Shown here: piece after piece, positions 27,330 to 36,013 of the stretch
How positions within the stretch are numbered: position 1 is the stretch's first letter
How the letters are laid out: each line of letters starts with the position of its first letter
Origin: Bradyrhizobium liaoningense
GTDB lineage: Bacteria; Pseudomonadota; Alphaproteobacteria; Rhizobiales; Xanthobacteraceae
Direction: 5' to 3'
Assembly (NCBI RefSeq): GCF_018130825.1
Contig: NZ_JAFCJS010000005.1
Span: 310,001-374,000, forward strand
Length of the DNA: 64,000 nt
Notes under the pieces: generated by a model
Databases searched by the model: none
Told to the model about the DNA's origin: nothing
The model's input: only the letters and a program-made list of their open reading frames with translations
Translations under genes and position numbers: made by a program

Positions 27330-27458
27330 GGGCGCGGCTCCCTTATTGCGTGTTGTGGAGGACGCAAGCAGAAGGCTGCGCGTCCATGCGCCGTGGTTTA
27401 GGCAACCGTTCGATGCGCGTCCAAGCCAAAGCCTATATCGACCGATGCGAATTCAGCA

Positions 27459-28364
27459 TCAATCGTCCACGGCATCCGCGGAGGACAATTCACCGGCGAT
27501 TTTGACCAGTGCCGACAGCAACGGGTTCTCGTCCTCGCGGCGCCAGACCATGAACAGCTCGACCGGGACGCGGGTGCGCAGCTTCAGGGGACGCAGCCGC
27601 ACGTCGGAGATCTTCAGGCTCGCGGCCGCCGCCGGCACGATGGCAAGGCCGAGGCCGGCGCGGACCATGGCGAGGATGGAGTGGATCTGGCTGAGATGCT
27701 GCACGTAGCGCGGCAGCACGTCGGCGCGGGTGAAGAGGGCCACCAAGAGATCATGGAAGTAGCGGCTCTCATAGGGCGAATACATCACGAAGGGCTGGTC
27801 ATCGAAGTCCTTGATGGTGATGCTCTCGGCATTGGCGAGCGGATGCTTCTTCGGGATCGCGGCGAGCAGGGGTTCGGCGACGACGCGGCGGCTGGTGAGC
27901 TCGGGGCGGGCGATCGGCGGCCGGAGCAGGCCGGCGTCGATCTGGCCTGATGTCAGCGCCTCGAACTGGTCGCCCGACACCATCTCCTTCAGCGAGAAGT
28001 CCACCTCGGGCAGCTTGGCGCGGCAGGCGGCGACGAGCTCGGGCAGGAAGCCGTAGGCGGCGGCCGCGGTGAAGCCGATCTTCAGCGAGCCGGTCTTGCC
28101 GAGCGCGATGCGGCGGGCGACCTGCGAGGCGCTTTCCGCGAGCTTCAGGATGCGGCGGGCTTCGGGCAGGAAGCTGCGTCCCGCAGGCGTCAGGCGCACC
28201 GAGCGGCTGGTACGCTCCAGCAGCGGCGCGTCGATGATGTGCTCGAGCACCTGGATCTGCCGGGACAGCGGCGGCTGGGTCATGTTGAGCCGTGCGGCGG
28301 CGCGGCCGAAATGCAATTCCTCCGCCACCGTGACGAAACAGCGGAGCTGGTTGAGGTCGAACAT
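27459..28364 (-). CDS. LysR-family transcriptional regulator of the glucarate cluster
   Basis: 301 residues from the ATG at 28364, where the protein opens with MFDLNQLRCFVTVAEELHFG, the standard LysR N terminus; a longer frame to 28412 is less likely. The winged HTH (RAAARLNMTQPPLSRQI) is followed by a periplasmic-binding-protein-like effector domain. It lies between the transporter and kdgD on the same strand, so it most likely senses glucarate, galactarate or a pathway intermediate and controls the flanking genes. The effector is inferred from context. Confidence 0.9.
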   Translation of the reverse strand: MFDLNQLRCFVTVAEELHFGRAAARLNMTQPPLSRQIQVLEHIIDAPLLERTSRSVRLTPAGRSFLPEARRILKLAESASQVARRIALGKTGSLKIGFTAAAAYGFLPELVAACRAKLPEVDFSLKEMVSGDQFEALTSGQIDAGLLRPPIARPELTSRRVVAEPLLAAIPKKHPLANAESITIKDFDDQPFVMYSPYESRYFHDLLVALFTRADVLPRYVQHLSQIHSILAMVRAGLGLAIVPAAAASLKISDVRLRPLKLRTRVPVELFMVWRREDENPLLSALVKIAGELSSADAVDD

Positions 28365-28423
28365 CGATACATGCCTTAGATGGATAAGGCGTTTCCCCGG
28401 CACTTCTAGCATCGATCATCCCC

Positions 28424-28454
28424 AAAACAAAGACGGCGGCCGTGAAGCCGCCGT
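28424..28454 (-). terminator. Intrinsic terminator downstream of the glucarate transporter
   Basis: On the minus strand the stem ACGGCGGC / GCCGCCGT with a 6-nt loop is followed by CTTTGTTTT. It lies between the transporter stop (28487) and the LysR start (28364), so the transporter is probably a separate transcript from the regulator and enzymes. Confidence 0.75.
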
Positions 28455-28486
28455 TGAGTTGCCTGGTCAAGCTCCCATGGGAGCCC

Positions 28487-29839
28487 TCAGGAGGAACGTT
28501 TGAGCGTCACCCGCTCGATCTTGCCGACGATGACGAGATAGGCGAAGGCGGCCACCAGCGCGTTGGCCCCGACGAACACCAGCGCGCCGTTGAACGAGCC
28601 GGTCGCGGCCAGGATGTAGCCGATCACGATCGGGGTGGTGATCGAGGAGAGGTTGCCGAAGGTGTTGAACAGGCCGCCGGAGACGCCGCCGGCTTCCTTC
28701 GGCGAGGTATCGGAGACGACCGCCCAGCCGAGTGCGCCGATGCCCTTGCCGAAGAAGGCGAGCGCCATGAAGCCGACCACCATCGCCTGTCCGTCGACAT
28801 AGTTGCAGGCGATGATCGACATCGACAGCAGCATGCCGCCGACGATCGGAATCTTGCGCGCCATGGTGAGCGAGCCGGTCCTGCGCAGGATGGCGTCGGA
28901 GATGATGCCGCCCAGCACGCCACCGATGAAGCCGCACAGCGCGGGCAGGGTCGCCACGAAGCCGGCTTGCAGGATCGACAGGCCGCGCTCCTTGACGAGG
29001 TAGACCGGAAACCAGGTCAGGAAGAAATAGGTCAGCGTGTTGATGCAGTACTGGCCGAGATAGACGCCAAGCATCATGCGGTTGGAGAGCAGCTGGCGGA
29101 TGTGATCCCAGCCGGAGCCGGCCTCGGGCGCGCGCTCGCGCAGCTGATCGTCCTTGGGCGCGTCGAGATCGACCAGCGCGCCGCCCTCCTTGATGTAGTC
29201 GAACTCCGCCTCATTGATCGAGGGGTGCTCCTTCGGGCCATAGATGGTCTTGAGCCAGACGAGGCCCATGACGACACCGAGCGCGCCCATCACGAAGAAC
29301 ACGAAGCGCCAGCCGTAAGAATGGGCGATCCAGCCCATCAGCGGCGCGAAGATCACGGTGGCGAAATACTGCCCGGAATTGAAGAAGGCCGACGCGGTGC
29401 CGCGCTCATTGCCGGGAAACCAGGCCGCGACGATACGTGCATTGGCGGGAAAGGATGGCGCTTCCGCGACGCCGACAAGGAGGCGGAGCGCGAACAGCAC
29501 GATGATGGCAGCGCCGGCGCTGAGGAAACCGACCCAGCCCTGCATCAGCGTGAACAGCGACCAGATGATGATGCTGAAGGCATAAACGAGGCGCGAACCG
29601 TAGCGGTCGAGCAGCCAGCCGCCCGGCACCTGCGCCGCGACATAGGACCAGCCGAAAGCCGAGAAGATCCAGCCCATGGCGACGGGATCGAGATGCAGCT
29701 CCTTGGAGAGTGCGGGACCGGCGATCGACAGCGTGGCGCGGTCGGCATAATTCACGGTGGTGACCAGGAACAGCATGGTCACGATGAACAGCCTGACGCG
29801 AGACCTCCTCACGTCCGCTGCGGACACCACTGCGCTCAT
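28487..29839 (-). CDS. gudP: MFS glucarate/galactarate transporter (ACS family, GudP-like)
   Basis: 450 residues with about 12 hydrophobic segments. The N-terminal block VTTVNYADRATLSIAGPALS and the loop after segment 2, GWSYVAAQVPGGWLLDRYGS, are signatures of the anion:cation symporter family that includes GudP, GarP and ExuT. It would import D-glucarate or galactarate with protons. It heads the catabolic cluster but has its own terminator before the LysR gene. Confidence 0.9.
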   Translation of the reverse strand: MSAVVSAADVRRSRVRLFIVTMLFLVTTVNYADRATLSIAGPALSKELHLDPVAMGWIFSAFGWSYVAAQVPGGWLLDRYGSRLVYAFSIIIWSLFTLMQGWVGFLSAGAAIIVLFALRLLVGVAEAPSFPANARIVAAWFPGNERGTASAFFNSGQYFATVIFAPLMGWIAHSYGWRFVFFVMGALGVVMGLVWLKTIYGPKEHPSINEAEFDYIKEGGALVDLDAPKDDQLRERAPEAGSGWDHIRQLLSNRMMLGVYLGQYCINTLTYFFLTWFPVYLVKERGLSILQAGFVATLPALCGFIGGVLGGIISDAILRRTGSLTMARKIPIVGGMLLSMSIIACNYVDGQAMVVGFMALAFFGKGIGALGWAVVSDTSPKEAGGVSGGLFNTFGNLSSITTPIVIGYILAATGSFNGALVFVGANALVAAFAYLVIVGKIERVTLKRSS

Positions 29840-30145
29840 TGCGCCTCCTTAGAACTCGAAATGTTTCCTCAAGGCGAGTCCTAGAGGCGCGTGCGGCAAG
29901 GTGTCCAAGTTCAAGGGAGTATCGATCGATGCCGTTTTTGGATTGATGGAACGGCAGGTTGGGGGAACGATCGTGAAATCGTGAGAATGCGCAAGCGAGC
30001 TAGCGCCAACACTCAACTGTCATTCCCCGCGAAAGCGGGGAATCCAGTACGCCGCGGCGTCTCGATTCAATCACGTCTGTACTGGATCGCCCGCCTGCGC
30101 GGGCGATGACACCGAGGGTGTGGCGAGCTACGACGGCCGCGCGGC
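29840..30145. other. Intergenic region holding a repeat element
   Basis: 306 bp upstream of the transporter gene and downstream of the SGNH hydrolase stop. Apart from the repeat at 30018-30111 nothing gene-like was seen. Confidence 0.4.
30018..30111. repeat. Intergenic repeat element, copy 2
   Basis: Same family as 12938-13040, with an identical 5' end (TGTCATTCCCCGCGAAAGCG, then GGGGAATCCAGTACGCCGCG) and a matching 3' arm (CGCCCGCCTGCGCGGGCG ATGACA). The central part differs. Confidence 0.8.
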
Positions 30146-32098
30146 CTACTGCTGCGCGCTCGGCAGCAATTGCGGCAGAAACCCGCGCGTCACGTTGGGC
30201 GGCACGGCATCGAGGCCGAGCACGGTGCTCGCGGCGGGCAGTGCCGCATCCGCCATTGCGGCGTGGCCTTCGGCGCTCGGATGCACGGCGCCGCCGTAGA
30301 CGGCGGAGAGCACGCCCCAGGTGGCGTCGTGGATGTCGGTCGGCTGGCTCGCGGCCGGCAGGCCCTGCGGATAGGTCATCGCGGCGAAATAGCTGTCATT
30401 GGCGTCGCGGATCCAGCGCGCGCGCGGCAGGTAGGCGCGATACTCCGAGGCGCCGCGGCCGCACAGCATCGGCTGGCTCGCCGCGCTGACGATGTCGGGG
30501 TTGAAGCTCTGGCCGTTCTCGGCAAAGCAGCTGCGGTCGAATTCGGGATCGTTGCCGGAATGGGCGCAGAAGCCGTGGTCGGCGAACGCGGCCTGATGGG
30601 CGTCGACGAAGGTCATGCGGTCGGATTCGGGATCGCGGCACAGCGCACCGCGGGTGCAGGTGGCGAGCCCCTTCAGCTGCGGCAGGAACTCGGTGTCGAC
30701 GAAGGTCGAGACGCGCGCGAGGCGCTGCGGATCTGCGTTGAAGGAGGGATGGATGTCGAAGCCGGCGCGGCCGCCGCGGCAGGGCACGCCGCCGTCGGCG
30801 AGCGCGGGATTGGCGTAGGACACATAGACCACATGTGAGAGGTCGCCGCCGACCAGCGGCTTCAAGGCCTCGCGCAGCTTGACGAAATTCTGCGGCAGCT
30901 CGCGCGCCAGCGCGTCGCGGGAATCGTCGACGCTCGCCATCACGCCGGAGCGGCGGAACAGCGCGCGCTCGGTCGCGGTCTCGACGATGACGTCGGCGAC
31001 GAGGCCGGAGAAATAAACGTCGTTGGCGCCGACCGACAGCAGCACGAGATCGAGCGTGCGGTCCGGCTGGCGTTTCTTGGCCGCGGTGAGCGCCTCGCGC
31101 AGCTCGGCGACCTGCGCGTTCACGCTGGTGTTGCAGACGCCGGTCTTGCCGGGTGGACATTCGCGGGCGCGCTGCGAGCCCAAGAGACCGTCGCCGATGC
31201 TGGCGCCGGTGCAGGCGAGCGGCAGATAGGTCACGGCGACGTGGGTGTAGCGCACAGCGAGCGCCAGCGCGGTGCGGGCCTGATAGCTGTAGAGCGAGCG
31301 GTGGCAGGGTGCATTGAACCACAGCGCGCTGTAGTGCTGCCAGTTGGCGAGGGTGTCCGGCGCCTCGCAGGCGCGGCCGCCCTTGTAGCCGGCGCGGCTC
31401 GGCCGGTAATACTGCGCACCGGCGGTGCCGAGATAGGAGCGGAAGCAGAAGCCTTCGTCCGACAGCGCCAGCGGCCGGTCCGGATTGCCTTCGCCGGAGG
31501 CGATGCTGTCGCCGAGTCCGGCGACGAAGATGTCTCGCACCTGGATCTCGGTCTGGACCCGCTGGGTCGGGTCGGAGCCGGCGGAGACGTCGACGGTCGC
31601 AACCGTCTGCTTACCGTAGCGGACGCGCAAATTGACCGGCTCGGCGCAGTCGAAAGTCGAGGTCTGCGGTCCGTCGCCATCGTCGAACGACCAGGCGCAG
31701 GTGGCCCCGACCGGCACTGCGCCGACGAGGCGCACGGTTACCGGGTGGTCGATCGGGGTGAGGTAATTCTCTTTGACGTTGTCGCGGGTGCAGGGCTGGT
31801 TGACCCGGCCCTGCAGGTCGATGCAGAGCCGGTTGACCATGTTGCGGGCCCAGCCTCGCCCCTCGCTCTGGAGCTCCAGTGACTGCTCGGCGGCCAGAAT
31901 GCTGCGGTTACGCGCGTTCTCGACATGGAGCAGGAAGTCGCGCTCCTCGCGGAACAGGCGGAAGCGGTTGCGCACCTCCCAGGAGATCTGCATGGCGCCG
32001 GCATCCTGCGCCGCCGCGCGCGGAAGCGGCAAAGCGGTCAGAATTCCGGCAAGCAGCAGGAGGCTTGCGGAGAGGGTGCGAAGGGATACAGGGATCAT
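30146..32098 (-). CDS. Exported SGNH/GDSL-type hydrolase with an N-terminal PKD-like domain
   Basis: 650 residues from the ATG at 32098, which opens a clear signal peptide (SASLLLLAGILTALPLPRAAAQ); an ATG at 32149 is an alternative. An N-terminal region with a PKD-like stretch (CAWSFDDGDG) precedes an SGNH hydrolase domain: block I GLGDSIASGEGN with nucleophile Ser198, block III VGANDVYFSG, and the C-terminal Asp/His block VHPSAEGHAAMAD. Numerous Cys residues suggest disulfides in the periplasm. Members of this superfamily are esterases, lipases or glycan deacetylases; the substrate here is unknown. It is monocistronic, with a membrane protein gene upstream on the same strand. Confidence 0.82.
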   Translation of the reverse strand: MIPVSLRTLSASLLLLAGILTALPLPRAAAQDAGAMQISWEVRNRFRLFREERDFLLHVENARNRSILAAEQSLELQSEGRGWARNMVNRLCIDLQGRVNQPCTRDNVKENYLTPIDHPVTVRLVGAVPVGATCAWSFDDGDGPQTSTFDCAEPVNLRVRYGKQTVATVDVSAGSDPTQRVQTEIQVRDIFVAGLGDSIASGEGNPDRPLALSDEGFCFRSYLGTAGAQYYRPSRAGYKGGRACEAPDTLANWQHYSALWFNAPCHRSLYSYQARTALALAVRYTHVAVTYLPLACTGASIGDGLLGSQRARECPPGKTGVCNTSVNAQVAELREALTAAKKRQPDRTLDLVLLSVGANDVYFSGLVADVIVETATERALFRRSGVMASVDDSRDALARELPQNFVKLREALKPLVGGDLSHVVYVSYANPALADGGVPCRGGRAGFDIHPSFNADPQRLARVSTFVDTEFLPQLKGLATCTRGALCRDPESDRMTFVDAHQAAFADHGFCAHSGNDPEFDRSCFAENGQSFNPDIVSAASQPMLCGRGASEYRAYLPRARWIRDANDSYFAAMTYPQGLPAASQPTDIHDATWGVLSAVYGGAVHPSAEGHAAMADAALPAASTVLGLDAVPPNVTRGFLPQLLPSAQQ

Positions 32099-32184
32099 GG
32101 CCCGCGTTTTCAACGGCAAAGTTGAGGCGGAAATAAGAGAGGATTGCATCCCTGCCGGCAACCCCTCCGGCCCCAGATCGCAGC

Positions 32185-33267
32185 CTACCGTTTATTCGCC
32201 TGTCGCAGCAGCCGTTCGCGCTCCATCGGCGTCACCTGCTTGGGCAGATTGGCCTGGGCGCAGGCTTCCGCCAGCCGCCGCCGCTCCTGCCAGGGCTCGA
32301 CCACGTTCATCCAGAGCTCGCGCGCGCCCATGATGGAGATAGCGAGCCCGAACGGGATCACGAAATAGAGCAGGCGGAACACCAGCAGCGTTGCCAGAAG
32401 CTGCTCACGGCCGAATTCGGGCAGCGCCACCAGCATGGCGGCGTCGAACACGCCGATCGAGCCGGGCGCGTGGCTGGCGAAGCCGAGCAGGGTCGCCAGG
32501 ATGAACACCACGGCGAGCGAGAGGAAATCGATCGGCGGATTGGCCGGCATCAAGAGGTACATCGCCGTGGCGCAGAAGCCGAGATCGACCACGCCGATCA
32601 GGATCTGCACCAGCGTCAACGGCGCCGAGGGCAGCACCACCTTCCAGCCCTTCTGGCCGAGCTCGCGCCGCTTCTCGCCCATGCAGAGCCAGACCAGATA
32701 AGCGCCGATCGAGGCGAGGCCGCCCAGCGCGATCAACCGGTTGAGCGACGAGGGGAGCTGATCCATCGAGGACGCGGCATCCGGATGGATGGCCATGCCG
32801 ATCGAGAGCACGAAGATGTTACCGAGCCAGAAGGTCAGGCCCGACAGGAAACAGATTTTCGCGACGTCGATCGCGTTCAGCCCGTAGTCCGAATAGATCC
32901 GGAAGCGGATCGCACCGCCGGTAAACACCGTGGCGCCGATGTTGTGGCCGATCGAATAGGACGTGAAGCTGGAGAGCGCTGCGATGCGATAGGGAACATG
33001 CTTCTTGCCGATCGTTCGCAGTGCAAAAAAGTCATAGAACGTCAGCGTACAGAACGCGAAGAAGACGCAGATCGCCGCCAGCCCGATGCTGCCGCGGGGA
33101 ATCTCGGTTAACGCGGTCAGGATGACGCCGGTATCGATGCCCTTGAGGGTCCGCACCAGCGTTGTGATCGCGAAGGCGATGATGAAGACGCTCGCGGCAA
33201 TTCCGAGCCGTCGCCAGCCAATCCATCTCTTGAAGCCGCGTTTCAGCGCGGGCAGCAGTCCGTGCAT
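32185..33267 (-). CDS. Lysylphosphatidylglycerol synthase-like flippase domain membrane protein (UPF0104)
   Basis: 360 residues with about eight transmembrane segments. The block SSFTSYSIGHNIGATVFTGG followed by AIRFRIYSDYGLN, and the motif GFASHAPGSIGVFDAAML, are hallmarks of the transmembrane (flippase) domain found in MprF and in stand-alone UPF0104 proteins. The C-terminal aminoacyl-transferase domain of MprF is absent, so this is a flippase-only version. It probably moves a lipid across the inner membrane; the lipid is not known. Confidence 0.85.
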   Translation of the reverse strand: MHGLLPALKRGFKRWIGWRRLGIAASVFIIAFAITTLVRTLKGIDTGVILTALTEIPRGSIGLAAICVFFAFCTLTFYDFFALRTIGKKHVPYRIAALSSFTSYSIGHNIGATVFTGGAIRFRIYSDYGLNAIDVAKICFLSGLTFWLGNIFVLSIGMAIHPDAASSMDQLPSSLNRLIALGGLASIGAYLVWLCMGEKRRELGQKGWKVVLPSAPLTLVQILIGVVDLGFCATAMYLLMPANPPIDFLSLAVVFILATLLGFASHAPGSIGVFDAAMLVALPEFGREQLLATLLVFRLLYFVIPFGLAISIMGARELWMNVVEPWQERRRLAEACAQANLPKQVTPMERERLLRQANKR

Positions 33268-33695
33268 TCATCCTCCCGGCGGGGGGCAAGACCGACCCGG
33301 CCGGGCATTGGCCAGTCGGGCGCGATCGTTGCCGAAGGCAAGTGTCGATCGCTAGATATGATCCAGCTCATTTAAGGCAAAAACGGTGACTTGTGCAGCC
33401 CTTGACAAGGATAGGTTCTGCGCCAGACCAGCTACTTTTGTCATATGCGGTTCACATCGGACCGCGCGTTAAGCATATGAGTCGGCAGATCGGCCCGGAT
33501 CGTACGTTCACATACCGGCACGATTTCATATCGAGCTACCGCCTGCATTGTTCCAGCTCAAGCGATGCGGGCTTTTATGGAACGTCGATGCCGGGCGCTC
33601 GTTAGCGGCCCATCAGCAACCGAACATGGCGGAATAACGGGCTTTTCGTGCAAGCCGCCGCCTCCGTGTTCCCGAAACGCAAGAGGATTGGAACG
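33268..33695. other. Divergent intergenic region with a stress-type promoter
   Basis: 428 bp with no credible gene. The right half carries the EcfG-type promoter listed at 33579-33603. Nothing else was recognised. Confidence 0.5.
33579..33603 (+). promoter_or_regulatory. EcfG-type general-stress promoter (GGAAC-N16-CGTT)
   Basis: GGAAC at 33579-33583 and CGTT at 33600-33603 are separated by 16 bp, the consensus of the alphaproteobacterial general stress sigma factor EcfG. It lies about 93 bp upstream of the YciF-type gene, a class of gene that is commonly in this regulon. Confidence 0.65.
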
Positions 33696-34202
33696 ATGGG
33701 ACTGTTCACAAAGGACATCAAGACCATGAACGACCTGTTCGTGCACCAGCTCCAGGACATCTACTACGCCGAGCAGCAGCTCACCAAGGCGCTGCCGAAA
33801 TTGGCCAGCAAGGCCACCGATCCGCAACTGAAACAGGGCTTTTTGACGCACCTCGAAGAAACCAAGCAACATGTCAAGCGGCTCGAGGAAGTGTTCAAGA
33901 TGCACGGTGTCGCCGTGAAGGCAGTCGACTGCCCGGCGATCGACGGCATCATCGAGGAGGCTGATGAGACCGCCGGCGAAGTCGCCGACAAGGCGGTGCT
34001 CGACGCCGCGCTGATCAACGCGGCGCAGGCTGCAGAGCATTACGAGATCGTGCGTTACGGCAGCCTGATCGCCTGGGCCAAGCAGCTCGGCCGCAACGAT
34101 TGTGCCACCGTGCTGGCCAAGACGCTGGAGGAAGAGAAGGCGACCGACAAGAAGCTGACGGCGCTTGCCGAGAGCAAGGTGAATCTGCGCGCGGCAAGTT
34201 AG
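33696..34202 (+). CDS. YciE/YciF-family ferritin-like protein (DUF892)
   Basis: 168 residues from the ATG at 33696, preceded by an AGAGGA ribosome-binding site. The N-terminal signature TMNDLFVHQLQDIYYAEQQL and later LEETKQHVKRLEEVF and AEHYEIVRYGSL give the four-helix DUF892 ferritin-like fold with Glu/His metal-ligand candidates. These cytoplasmic proteins are induced by osmotic and stationary-phase stress. An EcfG-type promoter upstream agrees with that role. The biochemical activity of the family is not settled. Confidence 0.9.
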   Translation: MGLFTKDIKTMNDLFVHQLQDIYYAEQQLTKALPKLASKATDPQLKQGFLTHLEETKQHVKRLEEVFKMHGVAVKAVDCPAIDGIIEEADETAGEVADKAVLDAALINAAQAAEHYEIVRYGSLIAWAKQLGRNDCATVLAKTLEEEKATDKKLTALAESKVNLRAAS

Positions 34203-34261
34203 GGCGAGGTCGCTTGCGGAGTGCGTCGCGGTGATCCGCGGCGCTGCCGCCACATAGACTC

Positions 34262-34380
34262 TGTCATCGCCCCCTTGTGCGCACTTGCGCGCTCGGGCGG
34301 GCAATCCAGTATTCCAGAGACAGCAGTGATTACGCAGAAGCCGCGGCGTACTGGATGCCCCGCCTTCGCGGGGCATGACA
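34262..34380. repeat. Intergenic repeat element, copy 3 (inverted)
   Basis: Inverted relative of the elements at 12938 and 30018: it ends GCCCCGCCTTCGCGGGGCATGACA and contains GCCGCGGCGTACTGGAT. It is the longest copy (119 bp) and lies between the YciF-type gene and the MFS exporter gene. Confidence 0.75.
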
Positions 34381-34491
34381 ATGAATGTCAGGCAAGGGCG
34401 TTCGCCACACATCGATCCTTCGTCCATTGTCGAAACATGACAGCGGATCGGCGGCGTATGTTTCGCATGGGGCTGCAACCGAGGTGGCAGC

Positions 34492-35901
34492 ATGCGCGTG
34501 AGCACCATCAAATATGAAGCCTTCGGCGACGAAGCCGGCGCACGGCGTGCCGGCTCGCGTCTTGCGACTTCGCTGACGCTTGCCGCAATGAGCCTCGGCT
34601 ATGGCGTGGTGCAGCTCGACGTCACCATCGTCAACACCGCGCTCGATGCGATGGGCAAGACGCTCGGCGGCGGTGTCACCGAGCTGCAATGGGTGGTCAG
34701 CGCCTACACCATCGCCTTTGCCGCGTTCATCCTGACGGCCGGCGCGCTCGGCGACCGGATCGGCGCCAAGCGCGTCTTCATGGCCGGATTCGCCATCTTC
34801 ACGGCGGCCTCGCTCGCCTGCGCGCTGTCGCCCAATGCGATCGTGCTGATCGCGGCGCGACTGGTCCAGGGGCTGGCGGCGGCGATCCTGGTGCCGAATT
34901 CCCTGGCGCTGCTCAATCATGCCTATACGGACGATCGCGTGCGCGGCCGGGCCGTTGCAATCTGGGCTGCCGGCGCCAGCCTTGCGCTCACCGCGGGTCC
35001 CTTCGTCGGCGGCGCGCTGATCACGCTGGTCGGCTGGCGCGCGATCTTCCTCGTCAACCTCCCGATCGGCCTCATGGGCCTTTGGCTGACCTGGCGCCAC
35101 GCAACCGAGACCACGCAAGCGCGCTCGCGCGAGATCGATCTGCCCGGCCAGCTCGCAGCGATCGGCGCGCTGGGGGCGCTCGCCGGCGCGATCATCGAGG
35201 GCGGCGCGCTTGGCTGGGATCATCCGGCCGTGCTCGCGGCCTTCGCTTCGGCCCTGGTCCTGGGCGTGCTGTTCGTCTGGCGGGAAAGCCGCGCGGCGCA
35301 GCCGATGCTGCCGCTGGCGCTGTTCGGTCACCGGCTGTTTACCCTGACCGCGCTGGTCGGACTGCTCGTCAACATCGCGATCTACGGACTGATCTTCGTG
35401 CTCAGCCTGTACTTCCAGCGGATCAACGGGCTGTCGGCGTGGTGGACTGGGCTCGCCTTCGTGCCGATGATGGCGGCGGTGCTTCCGGTCAATCTGCTGG
35501 CGCCGGTTCTCGCCGAGCGTATCGGCGCGTGCCCGACCATCGTGGTCGGCGCCTGCATCTCGGCGCTGGGCTGTCTCGGCCTGCTCTGGATCGCACCTGA
35601 CACGCGCTATTGGATGATCTGCGCGCAGATGATCGCGATCAGCGGCGGACTCGGGCTGCTGGTGCCGCCGCTGACCTCGACCCTGCTGGGCAGCGTCGAG
35701 AAGGCGCGCTCGGGCATCGCGGCGGGCGTCCTGAACGCGACGCGGCAGACCGGCAGCGTGCTCGGCGTTGCGCTGTTCGGCTCGCTGGTGGCTTCGGAGG
35801 GGGGCTTCATGGCCGGGCTGCACGCGTCGCTGGCCGTATCGGCCTGCGTCCTGCTGCTCGCTGCCGCCGCGATCGGGATCGGCGCGCCCTCGCGAGGATG
35901 A
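34492..35901 (+). CDS. MFS multidrug efflux transporter, DHA2 (14-TMS) family
   Basis: 469 residues with about 13-14 hydrophobic segments. Motif D (VQLDVTIVNTALDAM), motif A-like GALGDRIGAKRVFM and motif C-like GPFVGGALITLVGWRAIFLVNLPIG are those of the EmrB/QacA group. It would expel toxic compounds using the proton gradient. No membrane-fusion (EmrA) or TetR gene is adjacent, so it acts alone or with distant partners. The substrate cannot be predicted. Confidence 0.9.
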   Translation: MRVSTIKYEAFGDEAGARRAGSRLATSLTLAAMSLGYGVVQLDVTIVNTALDAMGKTLGGGVTELQWVVSAYTIAFAAFILTAGALGDRIGAKRVFMAGFAIFTAASLACALSPNAIVLIAARLVQGLAAAILVPNSLALLNHAYTDDRVRGRAVAIWAAGASLALTAGPFVGGALITLVGWRAIFLVNLPIGLMGLWLTWRHATETTQARSREIDLPGQLAAIGALGALAGAIIEGGALGWDHPAVLAAFASALVLGVLFVWRESRAAQPMLPLALFGHRLFTLTALVGLLVNIAIYGLIFVLSLYFQRINGLSAWWTGLAFVPMMAAVLPVNLLAPVLAERIGACPTIVVGACISALGCLGLLWIAPDTRYWMICAQMIAISGGLGLLVPPLTSTLLGSVEKARSGIAAGVLNATRQTGSVLGVALFGSLVASEGGFMAGLHASLAVSACVLLLAAAAIGIGAPSRG

Positions 35902-36013
35902 ACAATCCGAGCGAATGAACACATCTCCCGTTCACCATCCGCGGAACCAGCACATAGCCGGTTACCGATCGTCCACCTCTGTCGGTTGAAGTACGGGTCC
36001 ATAGGGGCCGGCA

